From Pedobacter sp. Leaf216 (GTDB taxonomy: Bacteria; Bacteroidota; Bacteroidia; Sphingobacteriales; Sphingobacteriaceae), in NCBI RefSeq assembly GCF_001421515.1, contig NZ_LMKM01000004.1, forward strand, positions 1 through 64,000: a stretch of DNA of 64,000 nt. Reading direction: 5' to 3'. The notes under the pieces were generated by a model. That model did no database searches and had not been told where the DNA came from. It saw only the letters and a list, made by a program, of their open reading frames with translations. Made by a program: the position numbers and the translations under genes. This document shows positions 16,392 to 24,578 of this stretch, piece after piece; the first letter of the stretch is position 1, and each line of letters opens with the position of its first letter.

Positions 16392-17343
16392 TCTTAAAAT
16401 ATATTCGCAAAGCGACATTGATCATTTGATTATCCGGAGGGATGGAGAGTGCAAAATTGGCGAGCATGTTGCTGTTTTTTCATCGTGGAACAATTTGGAG
16501 CACACCAATGCGAAATTTGTGTTTTTAGGTATTCCTGAAGATATTGGCGTGCGGGCAAATGCCGGTATTGCTGGTGCTGCATCCGCCTGGAGAACAAGTT
16601 TGGTTGCTTTTCTTAATATCCAAAGCAATCGTTTTTTAAGTGGTGAAGAAATTTTGGTTTTGGGCCATTTTGAAATCAATGAGCCAGAAGATCCTTCTAT
16701 AAATGGTTTAAGGAACAAAGTAGCTGAAATTGACAACCTGGTTTATCCGGTAATTGAAAAAATTGTTGCTGCGGGTAAAATTCCGATTGTAATAGGCGGG
16801 GGGCATAATAATGCTTATCCGATAATCAAAGGCACTTCATTAGCAAATAAACAACCAATAGATGTTTGGAATGTAGATGCCCATGCTGATTTAAGAAAGC
16901 TTGAAGGTAGGCACAGTGGCAATGCGTTTTCTTATGCCTTAAATGAAAGTTACCTGGATAACTATTTCATGTATGGATTGCATCAAAGCTATAATAATGA
17001 AGAAATTTTAAACCAGATAACAACGAATCCTAAATTGAAAGCGGTGTTTTTTGATGATATTTTAACAGGAGCAGATTATAGCGGATTAATTAATAATCTT
17101 GGACAAACAGCTGGCCTGGAAATTGATTTGGATTGTATTGAAAATGTGCTTTCGAGTGCTGAAACACCTTCAGGTTTTACCGTTAATGAGATTAGAAAAC
17201 TAATTTTGACTACCGCTAAAAAATTTTCCTATTTGCACATATGCGAAGGTGCAACGCGGATGCTTGATGGAAGGGTAAGTAGGTTGACGGCTAAATTAAT
17301 TGCTTATTTGGTGAGCGATTTTGTAAAGGCATATACTTCTTAG
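16384..17343 (+). CDS. hutG: Formimidoylglutamase (arginase superfamily)
   Basis: 319 residues of the arginase/agmatinase superfamily, with manganese-binding motifs GGGHNN, NVDAHADLR and IDLDCIE in order. Directly coupled to hutI, it should hydrolyse N-formimidoyl-glutamate to glutamate and formamide, the last step of the shorter histidine pathway. Motif context differs from arginase in the GHNN and HAD loops, consistent with the Bacteroidota formimidoylglutamase group. An agmatinase-like specificity is possible but less likely given its partner. Confidence 0.88.
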   Translation: MDNLKIYSQSDIDHLIIRRDGECKIGEHVAVFSSWNNLEHTNAKFVFLGIPEDIGVRANAGIAGAASAWRTSLVAFLNIQSNRFLSGEEILVLGHFEINEPEDPSINGLRNKVAEIDNLVYPVIEKIVAAGKIPIVIGGGHNNAYPIIKGTSLANKQPIDVWNVDAHADLRKLEGRHSGNAFSYALNESYLDNYFMYGLHQSYNNEEILNQITTNPKLKAVFFDDILTGADYSGLINNLGQTAGLEIDLDCIENVLSSAETPSGFTVNEIRKLILTTAKKFSYLHICEGATRMLDGRVSRLTAKLIAYLVSDFVKAYTS

Positions 17344-17501
17344 GTTTAGCCAAGGAGTCACAGAAACACTGAATATTTCTTGTTTTGCGTGGTTCTGAAC
17401 TTGTTTCATCATCTTTCTTGTTCTCTTAATAGTTGAATGATTATGTCTTGAAATGTAGGTTCTGAAACAAATTCAGGATGACGATTCATAAGTAGAAAAT
17501 T

Positions 17502-17660
17502 CTACAAATGCTCGGCTTCGTATTTTTCTCCGGCTTTCAACATCAGCTCAATCTGCTTTAGGTCTTCTGCTGTTAATTCTTCCTTTTCCTGTAATTCGAA
17601 CACCGCAATCATATTGTCTTCGTATTGTTTTTCAGTTTTGATAACGATTTCTTGTGGCAT
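17502..17660 (-). CDS. 52-residue hypothetical protein downstream of 5-FTHF cyclo-ligase
   Basis: ATG at 17660 opens a 52-codon frame, beginning MPQEIVIKTEKQYEDN and ending in a charged helix (LKQIELMLKAGEKYEAEHL), with stop at 17502. It is acidic, predicted soluble and helical, and lies ten bases after the stop of the cyclo-ligase gene on the same strand, so the two are likely co-transcribed. The regular amino-acid pattern and operon position support coding. I do not recognise a family; a small antitoxin-like or regulatory protein is possible. Confidence 0.6.
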   Translation of the reverse strand: MPQEIVIKTEKQYEDNMIAVFELQEKEELTAEDLKQIELMLKAGEKYEAEHL

Positions 17661-17670
17661 GCCGGTAAAC

Positions 17671-18231
17671 TTAAAATTTTATAATTTCTGTAGGTGTAAT
17701 GCAAAAATCCAACTTAATGTCATGTTCATTTACATTGTCGATTTTTTCAATAGCAGGATACAAAGATAAGCCTATTTTCTGAGCATTTAAGCCTTCAAGA
17801 AAGCGATCGTAAAAGCCTTTACCATAACCTACGCGATAACCTTCTTTATCGAATGCTAAAAGTGGAACAATCACCAGGTCTACTTCACCTTTATGCAAGC
17901 TTCCTTTTTGTGGCTCCAGAATATTATAAAGGTTTTTCTGAAGGTCATCAATGCCCAGGTATTCATGGTTTGTCATCAACGCCGTTTCAAAATCAGCTTT
18001 AGGGACGATAATTTTAATTTCCGGATGATTTTTATTCAGCCATTCTATCAGCAGAAATGTATCAGGTTCTTTTTTTTCTACAATCGGCAAAAAAATATGA
18101 AGGGTCTTAATCTTGCTGAAATCAAGCGATTTGAATTGGTTTAAAAGAGCTTTATTAAGTTTTCCATATATTTCGGCATTCAGTAATAATCTGTCTTTTA
18201 ACGCCTGCTTTCTGATTTCGGCTTTTAGCAT
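17671..18231 (-). CDS. 5-formyltetrahydrofolate cyclo-ligase
   Basis: 186 residues of the 5-FTHF cyclo-ligase (MTHFS) family, which converts 5-formyl-THF to 5,10-methenyl-THF using ATP. Recognisable parts are the N-terminal EIRKQALKDR (ATP/phosphate-binding basic residues), the central IVPKAD, and the C-terminal GYRVGYGKGFYDRFL loop, diagnostic of the family. The length is typical. A 52-residue reading frame follows at ten bases. Confidence 0.93.
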   Translation of the reverse strand: MLKAEIRKQALKDRLLLNAEIYGKLNKALLNQFKSLDFSKIKTLHIFLPIVEKKEPDTFLLIEWLNKNHPEIKIIVPKADFETALMTNHEYLGIDDLQKNLYNILEPQKGSLHKGEVDLVIVPLLAFDKEGYRVGYGKGFYDRFLEGLNAQKIGLSLYPAIEKIDNVNEHDIKLDFCITPTEIIKF

Positions 18232-18312
18232 AATAGCAAAGATAAATATTTTAAAAGCCCGTCGGTTTCAAAAATCTGCGAGGTTTACATCACGCCGAGA
18301 ATAAAGAAACAA

Positions 18313-18344
18313 AAAAGCCTCTAAGAATTAATTTAGAGGCTTTT
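18313..18344. terminator. Intrinsic terminator after efp
   Basis: AAAAGCCTCTAA (18313-18324) pairs with TTAGAGGCTTTT (18333-18344) around an eight-base loop; the flanking A and T runs let it work in both directions. On the - strand it lies 16 bases after the efp stop. Confidence 0.8.
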
Positions 18345-18360
18345 AAGTAATTTGTTTAAA

Positions 18361-18921
18361 CTATTTTACACGCTCAACATATTCGCCTGTGCGCGTATCG
18401 ATTTTAATTTTATCGCCCTGGTTTACAAACATCGGAACTTTAACTTCAACACCATTTTCTAAAGTAGCTGCTTTTAAAGCGTTTGTAGAGGTATCACCCT
18501 TAACCGCTGGCTCCGAATAGGTAATTTCAAACTCAGCAAAGTTTGGTAATTGAGCCATAATTGCTTCTTCACTTTCCATAGAAACAATAATGTTCATGCC
18601 TTCTTTTAAAAATTTGATGGCCGAACCAAATAATGATTTCTCTACGTTAAACTGCTCGTAGCTGTTGTTATCCATTACAACAAGGTAATCGCCTTCTTCG
18701 TATAAATATTGATAATCGTTGGTTTCAACGCGGCAAATTTCAACAGCTTCGTCGGTATTCATACGTGCTTCAACAATTCTGCCCGATTTAATGTTACGGA
18801 ATTTACCAGTGTAAAATGCTCCACCTTTTCCAGGTGTACGGTGATTCCATTCGTCAACAGTAACCAGTTCGTTGTTTATACGAAGGATGTTACCTGTTTT
18901 AATTTCTGATGCTTTAGCCAT
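18361..18921 (-). CDS. efp: Elongation factor P (canonical loop)
   Basis: 186 residues; the KOW-like N-terminal domain and two OB domains are all present. The loop that reaches the ribosomal peptidyl-transferase centre reads HRTPGKGGAF with K32 at the tip, the usual site of post-translational modification in lysine-type EF-P. It relieves stalling at polyproline stretches. A TACCTTTG element at 18968-18975 gives a leader of about 40 bases. A second, divergent EF-P gene lies 135 bases upstream on the same strand. Confidence 0.95.
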   Translation of the reverse strand: MAKASEIKTGNILRINNELVTVDEWNHRTPGKGGAFYTGKFRNIKSGRIVEARMNTDEAVEICRVETNDYQYLYEEGDYLVVMDNNSYEQFNVEKSLFGSAIKFLKEGMNIIVSMESEEAIMAQLPNFAEFEITYSEPAVKGDTSTNALKAATLENGVEVKVPMFVNQGDKIKIDTRTGEYVERVK

Positions 18922-18967
18922 ATTGTGTTATCCTAAATTGGATTTATATTTCATTTTTTCGTGACGG

Positions 18968-18975
18968 CAAAGGTA
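18968..18975 (-). promoter_or_regulatory. -7 element of efp
   Basis: TACCTTTG on the - strand matches TAnnTTTG. The predicted start near 18962 gives a leader of about 40 bases. It also shows that this efp can be transcribed independently of the upstream paralogue. Confidence 0.5.
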
Positions 18976-19056
18976 AAATTATTTTGATAAAAACCTATAA
19001 AGGTTTAAGGGATAAGGCCTAGGGAATTGAGGGGATTTTTAGAATTCGGGATGGTT

Positions 19057-19617
19057 TTATTTTACCCTTTCCATGTATTCGCCGGTTTTGGTATCAACCT
19101 TCACTTTATCACCCTGATTAATAAATAGAGGAACCCTTATTTCGGCACCTGTTTCTACTGTAGCATATTTTTGCGCACTTGTAGAGGTATCGCCTTTTAC
19201 AGCAGGTTCAGAATAGGTAATTTCTAATTCTACACTATTGGGCAGTTGCGCAACAATTGGTTCATCACTTTCAAAAGCGATGGTTACATTCATTCCTTCT
19301 TTTAAAAATTTAATAGAATTTCCGAAAAGCAATTTTGGGATGTTGTACTGCTCAAAAGTATTGTTATCCATCACTACCAAATAATCGCCATCTTCATAAA
19401 GATATTGGTAGTCGTTGGTTTCTACACGGCAAATGGTTACCTCCTCGTCTGTTCGGAAACGGTACTCAACAATTTTTCCTGTTTTTACATTGCGCATTCG
19501 GGCTTGATAAAATGCCCTTAAATTTCCGGGGGTGCGGTGTATATATTCTTCTACACTTACCAACTCCCCGTTAAAACGAAGCACATTTCCGCTTTTTACT
19601 TCTGATGCCTTTGCCAT
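19057..19617 (-). CDS. Elongation factor P paralogue with substituted loop tip (N32)
   Basis: 186 residues, collinear without gaps with the canonical EF-P downstream and sharing long identical blocks (CRVETNDYQYLYE, EPAVKGDTST). The tip of the ribosome-facing loop reads HRTPGNLRAF: N32, L33, R34 in place of K32, G33, G34. It therefore lacks the lysine that is modified in lysine-type EF-P, and the Arg is shifted two positions from that of rhamnosylated EF-P. No loop elongation like EfpL/YeiP is seen. It probably still binds the ribosome; an altered specificity is inference. Confidence 0.93.
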   Translation of the reverse strand: MAKASEVKSGNVLRFNGELVSVEEYIHRTPGNLRAFYQARMRNVKTGKIVEYRFRTDEEVTICRVETNDYQYLYEDGDYLVVMDNNTFEQYNIPKLLFGNSIKFLKEGMNVTIAFESDEPIVAQLPNSVELEITYSEPAVKGDTSTSAQKYATVETGAEIRVPLFINQGDKVKVDTKTGEYMERVK

Positions 19618-19773
19618 TTATGTTGAAATAATGTTTTGTTAATTTTAAATATCAAAGTTAAAAAAATCAATCATGATTTGGAAAGGAAAAACTGTAATCC
19701 ATTGTTCCATGGGTCATTTATATTGATTTGTTTTTTGTTTACAATATGGCCAGGGGAGGTGAAAAAGGCCGTA

Positions 19774-19809
19774 TAAAAGAAATGCCTTTGGGAACCACTC
19801 CAAAGGCAT
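19774..19809 (-). terminator. Terminator of the candidate small RNA
   Basis: Ten paired bases: CCAAAGGCAT (19800-19809) with ATGCCTTTGG (19782-19791), eight-base loop, followed on the - strand by a T-rich tail (TTTCTTTTATA). There is no T-run on the + side. Confidence 0.7.
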
Positions 19810-19938
19810 AATCAACCTAAACCTCAAACTAAACTATGAAAAACTCTTTGCCTTTAACGGGCTATATATTTTGTTTCGGACTAACCGAAAATATGATCTT
19901 TTAATGAAGAGATAAATTAATAATTGTTTCTCTTTTTG
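19774..19938 (-). ncRNA. Candidate small RNA (about 165 nt)
   Basis: A strong promoter (19945-19974) and a strong terminator (19774-19809) on the - strand bracket a 165-base segment with no convincing gene on that strand. In transcript order it has a GAGA...TCTC stem (19930 to 19907), a hairpin with TTTCGG and CCGAAA arms (about 19892-19864), a short GCC/GGC hairpin near 19860-19850, an unpaired pyrimidine/purine-rich stretch, then the terminator. Boundaries are predicted. It might be a 6S-like or trans-acting RNA; I cannot assign a family. Confidence 0.5.
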
Positions 19939-19944
19939 GTGGTG

Positions 19945-19974
19945 CAAAGGTAAGTATATTTATTGAACTACAAA
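19945..19974 (-). promoter_or_regulatory. Promoter of the candidate small RNA
   Basis: On the - strand TTTG (19974-19971), 18-base spacer, TACCTTTG (19952-19945): a full match to the Bacteroidota -33/-7 pattern. No protein gene starts within 300 bases downstream on this strand, which is the reason to suspect an RNA gene. The remainder of the 19618-20053 gap (19975-20053) is AT-rich with no further feature. Confidence 0.65.
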
Positions 19975-20053
19975 ATATTTTTTTAAAAAAATATTTATAA
20001 TACAAATGTATGACAAAACAGACTTAGCTTTATGTGATTAAAGCATGTTTAAC

Positions 20054-20668
20054 TTACTTGTAATCTGATATTTGTATCTGATTTGTGCAGAAGTCGTATT
20101 CTTGTATTTGATTGGAGCCAATAATTGTTAGCCTGTCTTTTGCAAAATTTTCGATCAGTTCGCGGTACCAACTAATTCCCTGAACGTCTAAATTACTTGT
20201 TGGCTCATCTAAAAATAATATTGGCGTATCGGCACAGCAAGCCAAACCTAGTTTGGTTCTTTGCTTCATTCCCGACGAAAAGTACTTGATTTGTTTGTTT
20301 GCTGCTTTTTCCAAACCCAATATGCCGATCAGCTTTTTGGCATCAAGCCCAGAGGCGAAATTTTTAAACTTAAAATGAAAATCTATACTTTCTTTTAAAG
20401 TAAAGGTTTCTACCAGTTCGAGGTACGGCGCAGCTAAACCGATGTATTTGTAAATGTTTTCTACAGGAATTTCTTTGCTTTCAGAGAATGAAATCTCACC
20501 TTCAGAGGGTGATAAACTGCCCGTTAAAACACTCAATAAAGTAGATTTGCCCGAGCCGTTGGGCCCTAGTATGGCATAACTGCTGCCTGAAGAAAATTCA
20601 GTGCTTAAATTTCTGAAAATCCATTCTTTATTAAATCTTCTGCCTACGTTGTTTAATGAGATTTTCAT
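20054..20668 (-). CDS. ABC transporter ATP-binding protein
   Basis: 204 residues, a single ATPase domain: Walker A GPNGSGKST (35-43), signature FSSGMKQRTKLG, Walker B ILFLDEPTSNLD, and a short C-terminus after the switch region. The arrangement is that of small ABC-2/CcmA-type exporter ATPases, and lack of the full H-loop region makes it compact. No permease gene is adjacent; the neighbours are GNAT and lpxA, so its membrane partner must be elsewhere. The substrate cannot be assigned. Confidence 0.9.
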   Translation of the reverse strand: MKISLNNVGRRFNKEWIFRNLSTEFSSGSSYAILGPNGSGKSTLLSVLTGSLSPSEGEISFSESKEIPVENIYKYIGLAAPYLELVETFTLKESIDFHFKFKNFASGLDAKKLIGILGLEKAANKQIKYFSSGMKQRTKLGLACCADTPILFLDEPTSNLDVQGISWYRELIENFAKDRLTIIGSNQIQEYDFCTNQIQISDYK

Positions 20669-20682
20669 TTTTGCCGGGCCGT

Positions 20683-21150
20683 TTAAGATTTTGCGTTAAG
20701 CGGTTTAATCATGCAAACGCTGTTATCAATACCAACATATTGACCATAATTTGGCGTAACCTGATAACCGGATTTTTGGTAAAGAGATATGGCTTCTGGT
20801 TGTTTTTTGCCAGTTTCTAAAACACATGAAGCAAAACCCAGCTCGGCAGCCCAGCTTTCCAAACCGTTTAAAACTTTAGCCGCGATGCCCTTTTTTCGGT
20901 AATCGGGGTGCACAAACATTCTTTTAACCTCGGCTTCTGTTGCTGAGAAAGGTTTTATTGCACCACAGCCAACCGGATTTTCATGATGATAAGCTACAAT
21001 TACAGCTTTAATGGCGTAAATCTTATTAAACTGAGCATAAAAAGTATGGTCTTCACCATCCCTAACCGCCAAATCCTGATCTAACAATGCTACCAATGAT
21101 TTAAAATCGGTATTATCTGAATCGGTTCTGACTAGTGTTAACTCACTCAT
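20683..21150 (-). CDS. GNAT family N-acetyltransferase
   Basis: 155 residues of the GNAT fold. The acetyl-CoA motif A is clear: VKRMFVHPDYRKKGIAAKVL (the R/QxxGxG/A pattern as RKKGIA), followed by ASCVLETGKKQPEAISLY and KSGY in motif B. Typical single-domain size. The substrate is unknown. It sits between lpxA and an orphan ABC ATPase on the same strand; spacings of 14 and 42 bases suggest it may share a transcript with them. Confidence 0.9.
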   Translation of the reverse strand: MSELTLVRTDSDNTDFKSLVALLDQDLAVRDGEDHTFYAQFNKIYAIKAVIVAYHHENPVGCGAIKPFSATEAEVKRMFVHPDYRKKGIAAKVLNGLESWAAELGFASCVLETGKKQPEAISLYQKSGYQVTPNYGQYVGIDNSVCMIKPLNAKS

Positions 21151-21192
21151 GAATATTTGTTTTGCTTTAAGCTTGGTATTGCTGCTCTATGA

Positions 21193-21978
21193 TTAGCTGC
21201 CCATTCCGAAACCCTTCATTACACCACGGTTAGAATTACGGATAAAATCTACAATTTCGTCACGGATTTCAGTTGGTTTAAATTCGGCTTCGATCATGTC
21301 CAAAGCTTTGGTTACGTTATTATGTTTTACAAAAAGCACACGGTAAATTTCCTGAATCTCGTCAATCTGTTCGTTGGTAAAACCTCTTCTCCGCAAGCCA
21401 ACAGAGTTAATTCCTGCATAAGAAAGTGGTTCGCGGGCCGCTTTAACATAAGGAGGAACATCTTTACGCACCAATGAACCACCGGTTACAAAAGCATAAG
21501 AACCTACTTTAACAAATTGATGTATGGCAACCAAACCTGCCAAAACCACATTGTTTCCAATGGTTATATGGCCAGCTAGTGTGGTACTATTGGAAAAAAT
21601 ACAGTTATTGCCTACTTCACAATCGTGTGCAATATGTGAATAAGCCTGAATTAAGCAATTGCTGCCAATGGTGGTTTTCCATTTATCTTTTGTACCACGG
21701 TTAATGGTTACGCACTCGCGTATGGTGGTATTATCCCCAATTTCTGCAGTGGTTACCTCACCGGCAAATTTTAAATCCTGCGGCTCACCCGAAATTACAG
21801 CACCAGGAAAGATGCGGCAATTTTTACCAATGCGTGCACCATCCATAATGGTTACATTCGATCCGATCCAGGTTCCTTCGCCAATTACCACATCTTTGTG
21901 TATCACTACGAAGGGTTCAATCACCACATTTTCGGCGATTTTAGCCTGGGGGTGTATGTATGCTAGCGGTTGTATCAT
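21193..21978 (-). CDS. lpxA: Acyl-ACP--UDP-N-acetylglucosamine O-acyltransferase
   Basis: 261 residues of left-handed beta-helix made of hexapeptide repeats (IHPQAKIAENVVIEPFVVIH and on), closing with the C-terminal helical domain (RRRGFTNEQIDEIQEIYRVL), as in LpxA. It performs the first step of lipid A synthesis. Its ATG overlaps the stop of the lpxC/fabZ fusion by one base, so order lpxD-lpxC/fabZ-lpxA is a translationally coupled lipid A operon. Confidence 0.96.
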   Translation of the reverse strand: MIQPLAYIHPQAKIAENVVIEPFVVIHKDVVIGEGTWIGSNVTIMDGARIGKNCRIFPGAVISGEPQDLKFAGEVTTAEIGDNTTIRECVTINRGTKDKWKTTIGSNCLIQAYSHIAHDCEVGNNCIFSNSTTLAGHITIGNNVVLAGLVAIHQFVKVGSYAFVTGGSLVRKDVPPYVKAAREPLSYAGINSVGLRRRGFTNEQIDEIQEIYRVLFVKHNNVTKALDMIEAEFKPTEIRDEIVDFIRNSNRGVMKGFGMGS

Positions 21979-23390
21979 TATTGCGTGGGTTCTGCTTGTT
22001 TAATTTTTGAAATTTGCGCCATCATTTCGGCTTCTACAACGATTTTTTCGCCAACCATACCTACACCTTTCATTTGGGCAATACCCCTTCTGATCGGTTC
22101 AAGTAAATCGCAACGGAAAACAATAGTATCGCCAGGGAGCACCTGTGCTCTAAAGCGTACGTTATCTATTTTTAAAAAGTAGGTTAAATAATTTCTAGGG
22201 TCTGGAACGGTACTTAAAACTAAAATACCCCCAACCTGGGCCATTGCTTCAATCTGGATTACGCCAGGAAAAACAGGTGCACCCGGAAAATGCCCTTTGA
22301 AAAACTCTTCATTCATGGTTACGTTTTTAACGCCAACAACATGATTTTTAGAAAGTTCCAATATTTTATCTACAAATAAAAATGGCTGGCGGTGAGGCAA
22401 AATATCCATAATCTGAACTACGTCATATAATGGCTTTGCACTCGGGTCGTAAACCTTTTGTATTTTTTTGTTTTTTTCTTTTTTAATGGCAGCTTTAATC
22501 TTTTTAGCAAAAGCAACGTTTGCCGCATGGCCGGGGCGTGCAGCCATAATGTGGCCTTTTAAGTGCATGCCTACCAATGCCAAATCGCCAATCATATCCA
22601 GTAATTTATGTCGCGCAGGCTCATTTTGGTAACGAAGTTCCATGTTGTTCAAAATTCCCTGTGGGGCAACATCGATATCCTTGCGGTTAAATAACTTCGC
22701 CAAATGGCTCAATTCATCTTTGGTAACTTCTTTATCTACAATTACTATGGCGTTATTTAAATCGCCGCCTTTAATTAAATTGTGCGATAACTGGTACTCT
22801 AATTCGTGTAAGAAACAGAATGTACGACAAGAAGCAATTTCTTTTTTAAACTCTGCAATGGTGTTAATGCCAGCATGCTGACTGCCCAAAACAGGAGAGT
22901 TATAATCGATCATACAGGTAAAGCGATAATCATCAAGCGGCATTGCCACAATTTCTACTTTCCTGTCTTCTTCTGTATAGGTAATGTTATGTGGAATGGT
23001 AAAATATTCGCGATCTGCATTTTGCTCCACTGTTCCAACTTCCTCCAGTAAATCAACAAACTGGATTGAGCTACCGTCCATAATTGGTGTTTCTGGTCCA
23101 TCTAACTTAATCAGCACGTTATCTAAATCCATGCCTACTAAAGATGCCATTACATGCTCAACGGTGCTTACGCTTGCACCATTTTGGGTAAGTGTTGTTC
23201 CGCGTGAAGTATCGGTTACGTTATCTGCATCGGCTTCGATAATCGGATGTCCGTCTAAATCAATACGCTGAAATTTAAAGCCATGATTTTCGGGAGCGGG
23301 GCAAAATGTTAAAGTAACATTAGCGCCTGTGTGTAAACCAACACCAGATGCCGATATTTCTTGTTTAATCGTTTTTTGTCTAACGTTCAT
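21978..23390 (-). CDS. lpxC/fabZ: Bifunctional LpxC/FabZ: UDP-3-O-acyl-GlcNAc deacetylase and 3-hydroxyacyl-ACP dehydratase
   Basis: 470 residues. Residues 1 to about 305 are LpxC (start RQKTIKQEISASGVGLHTG; VEHVMASL with a zinc His; HKLLDMIGDLALVG; a further zinc/catalytic His in KGHIMAARPGH). Residues about 320-465 are FabZ (ILPHRQPFLFVDK and HFPGAPVFPGVIQIEAMAQ with the catalytic His and Glu). The fusion is standard in Bacteroidota and couples lipid A commitment to fatty acid elongation. It overlaps lpxD by 11 bases and lpxA by one. Confidence 0.97.
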   Translation of the reverse strand: MNVRQKTIKQEISASGVGLHTGANVTLTFCPAPENHGFKFQRIDLDGHPIIEADADNVTDTSRGTTLTQNGASVSTVEHVMASLVGMDLDNVLIKLDGPETPIMDGSSIQFVDLLEEVGTVEQNADREYFTIPHNITYTEEDRKVEIVAMPLDDYRFTCMIDYNSPVLGSQHAGINTIAEFKKEIASCRTFCFLHELEYQLSHNLIKGGDLNNAIVIVDKEVTKDELSHLAKLFNRKDIDVAPQGILNNMELRYQNEPARHKLLDMIGDLALVGMHLKGHIMAARPGHAANVAFAKKIKAAIKKEKNKKIQKVYDPSAKPLYDVVQIMDILPHRQPFLFVDKILELSKNHVVGVKNVTMNEEFFKGHFPGAPVFPGVIQIEAMAQVGGILVLSTVPDPRNYLTYFLKIDNVRFRAQVLPGDTIVFRCDLLEPIRRGIAQMKGVGMVGEKIVVEAEMMAQISKIKQAEPTQ

Positions 23391-24456
23391 TGTGTATTGT
23401 ATTCTTTTCCAGTTCAGCTATAAGCTTTTTCAATTCGTCTTCGAGCGCGTTTATTCTTTTCTCTACATCTGGAAGATGCTTGAAAATTACTGAGGCACGC
23501 ATCCAATTGCGTAAAGGTTGCGCCGGACTGCCATGCCATTGTTTATTTTCTTCTGTAATATTAAAGTTAATGCCTGCCTGTGCACCAATTTGCGTGCCTT
23601 TGGCTAAAGTGAGGTGTCCGGCAATACCTACCTGGCCGCCTACAACACTGTTGGGACCAATTTTGGTGCTTCCTGATATTCCTGATTGTGCGGCCAAAAC
23701 GGTATTTTCACCAATTTCAACATTGTGCGCAATCTGAATCAAATTATCAATTTTTGCACCTTTTTTTACAATTGTTGATCCCATTGTTGCACGATCTACA
23801 GTAGTATTTGCACCAATTTCTACATCATCTTCGATAATTACATTGCCGATTTGAGGTATTTTATTGTAAGTACCATCTTTTTGAGGTGCAAAACCAAAAC
23901 CATCACTACCAATAACAGTGTTTGAATGGATAACCACTCTTTTACCGATCACTGAATTATGGTAAATTTTTACCCCAGGAAAAAAAGTGCTGTTTTCGTC
24001 AATTTTAGAGTTTGCACCAACAAATGTTTGTGCATTTAACTTACAACCGTCGCCAATTTCTACGTTTTCAGCAACATATGCAAAAGCATCAATGAACACA
24101 TTTTTACCGATTTTTGCTGTTGGATGCACAAAGGCGAGCTTATCAATGCCAGATTGTGCGGCATGAGCGTTCATCGCCTCGTTGTATTTATCCAGTAAAA
24201 TGGTAAAAGCACTATATGGGTTTTCTACCCTGATTAATGTGCTGGTGTAAGGTTGGGTAGGAGCGAAATCTTTAGATACGATCACAACTGACGCCTGGGT
24301 AGAATACAGAAAGTTTTCGTACTTAGGATTAGAAAGAAAAGACAAAGAGCCTTCTTTCCCGTCTTCTATTTTGGAAAGTTCGGTAACGGCTACATCTGGG
24401 TTGCCATCAATGGAACCGTTCAAAAACTGACTTATCTGCGTGGCAGTAAATTGCAT
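23380..24456 (-). CDS. lpxD: UDP-3-O-(3-hydroxyacyl)glucosamine N-acyltransferase
   Basis: 358 residues with the LpxD N-terminal uridine-binding domain (MQFTATQISQFLNGSIDGNP ... DGKEGSLSFLSN) followed by a long hexapeptide beta-helix and a C-terminal helix (DVEKRINALEDELKKLIAELE). It adds the second acyl chain to lipid A precursor. It is first in the lpx operon; an excellent promoter ends four bases before its ATG, so the message is probably leaderless. The start codon is not in doubt because MQFTATQI is the usual beginning. Confidence 0.96.
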   Translation of the reverse strand: MQFTATQISQFLNGSIDGNPDVAVTELSKIEDGKEGSLSFLSNPKYENFLYSTQASVVIVSKDFAPTQPYTSTLIRVENPYSAFTILLDKYNEAMNAHAAQSGIDKLAFVHPTAKIGKNVFIDAFAYVAENVEIGDGCKLNAQTFVGANSKIDENSTFFPGVKIYHNSVIGKRVVIHSNTVIGSDGFGFAPQKDGTYNKIPQIGNVIIEDDVEIGANTTVDRATMGSTIVKKGAKIDNLIQIAHNVEIGENTVLAAQSGISGSTKIGPNSVVGGQVGIAGHLTLAKGTQIGAQAGINFNITEENKQWHGSPAQPLRNWMRASVIFKHLPDVEKRINALEDELKKLIAELEKNTIHNER

Positions 24457-24460
24457 CGTA

Positions 24461-24491
24461 CAAAGGTATATGTTAAATTGATATGAACAAA
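24461..24491 (-). promoter_or_regulatory. lpx operon promoter (leaderless type)
   Basis: On the - strand TTTG (24491-24488), 19-base spacer, TACCTTTG (24468-24461), then only four bases (TACG) to the ATG at 24456. Both elements are perfect. Transcription should start at or next to the A of the start codon. Confidence 0.65.
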
Positions 24492-24578
24492 AAAACCTGC
24501 TACGGTTAAGATGTGTATATTTTACACAATAATAAGACTTAAAACGGCAGTAAAAGTTAAATATTTTGTTAAATAAGC

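Noticed and set aside
19836..19904. 22-codon frame on the + strand inside the candidate small RNA
   Set aside because: No promoter on that strand and too short; the structured RNA with promoter and terminator on the other strand is a better explanation, though conservation could overturn this.
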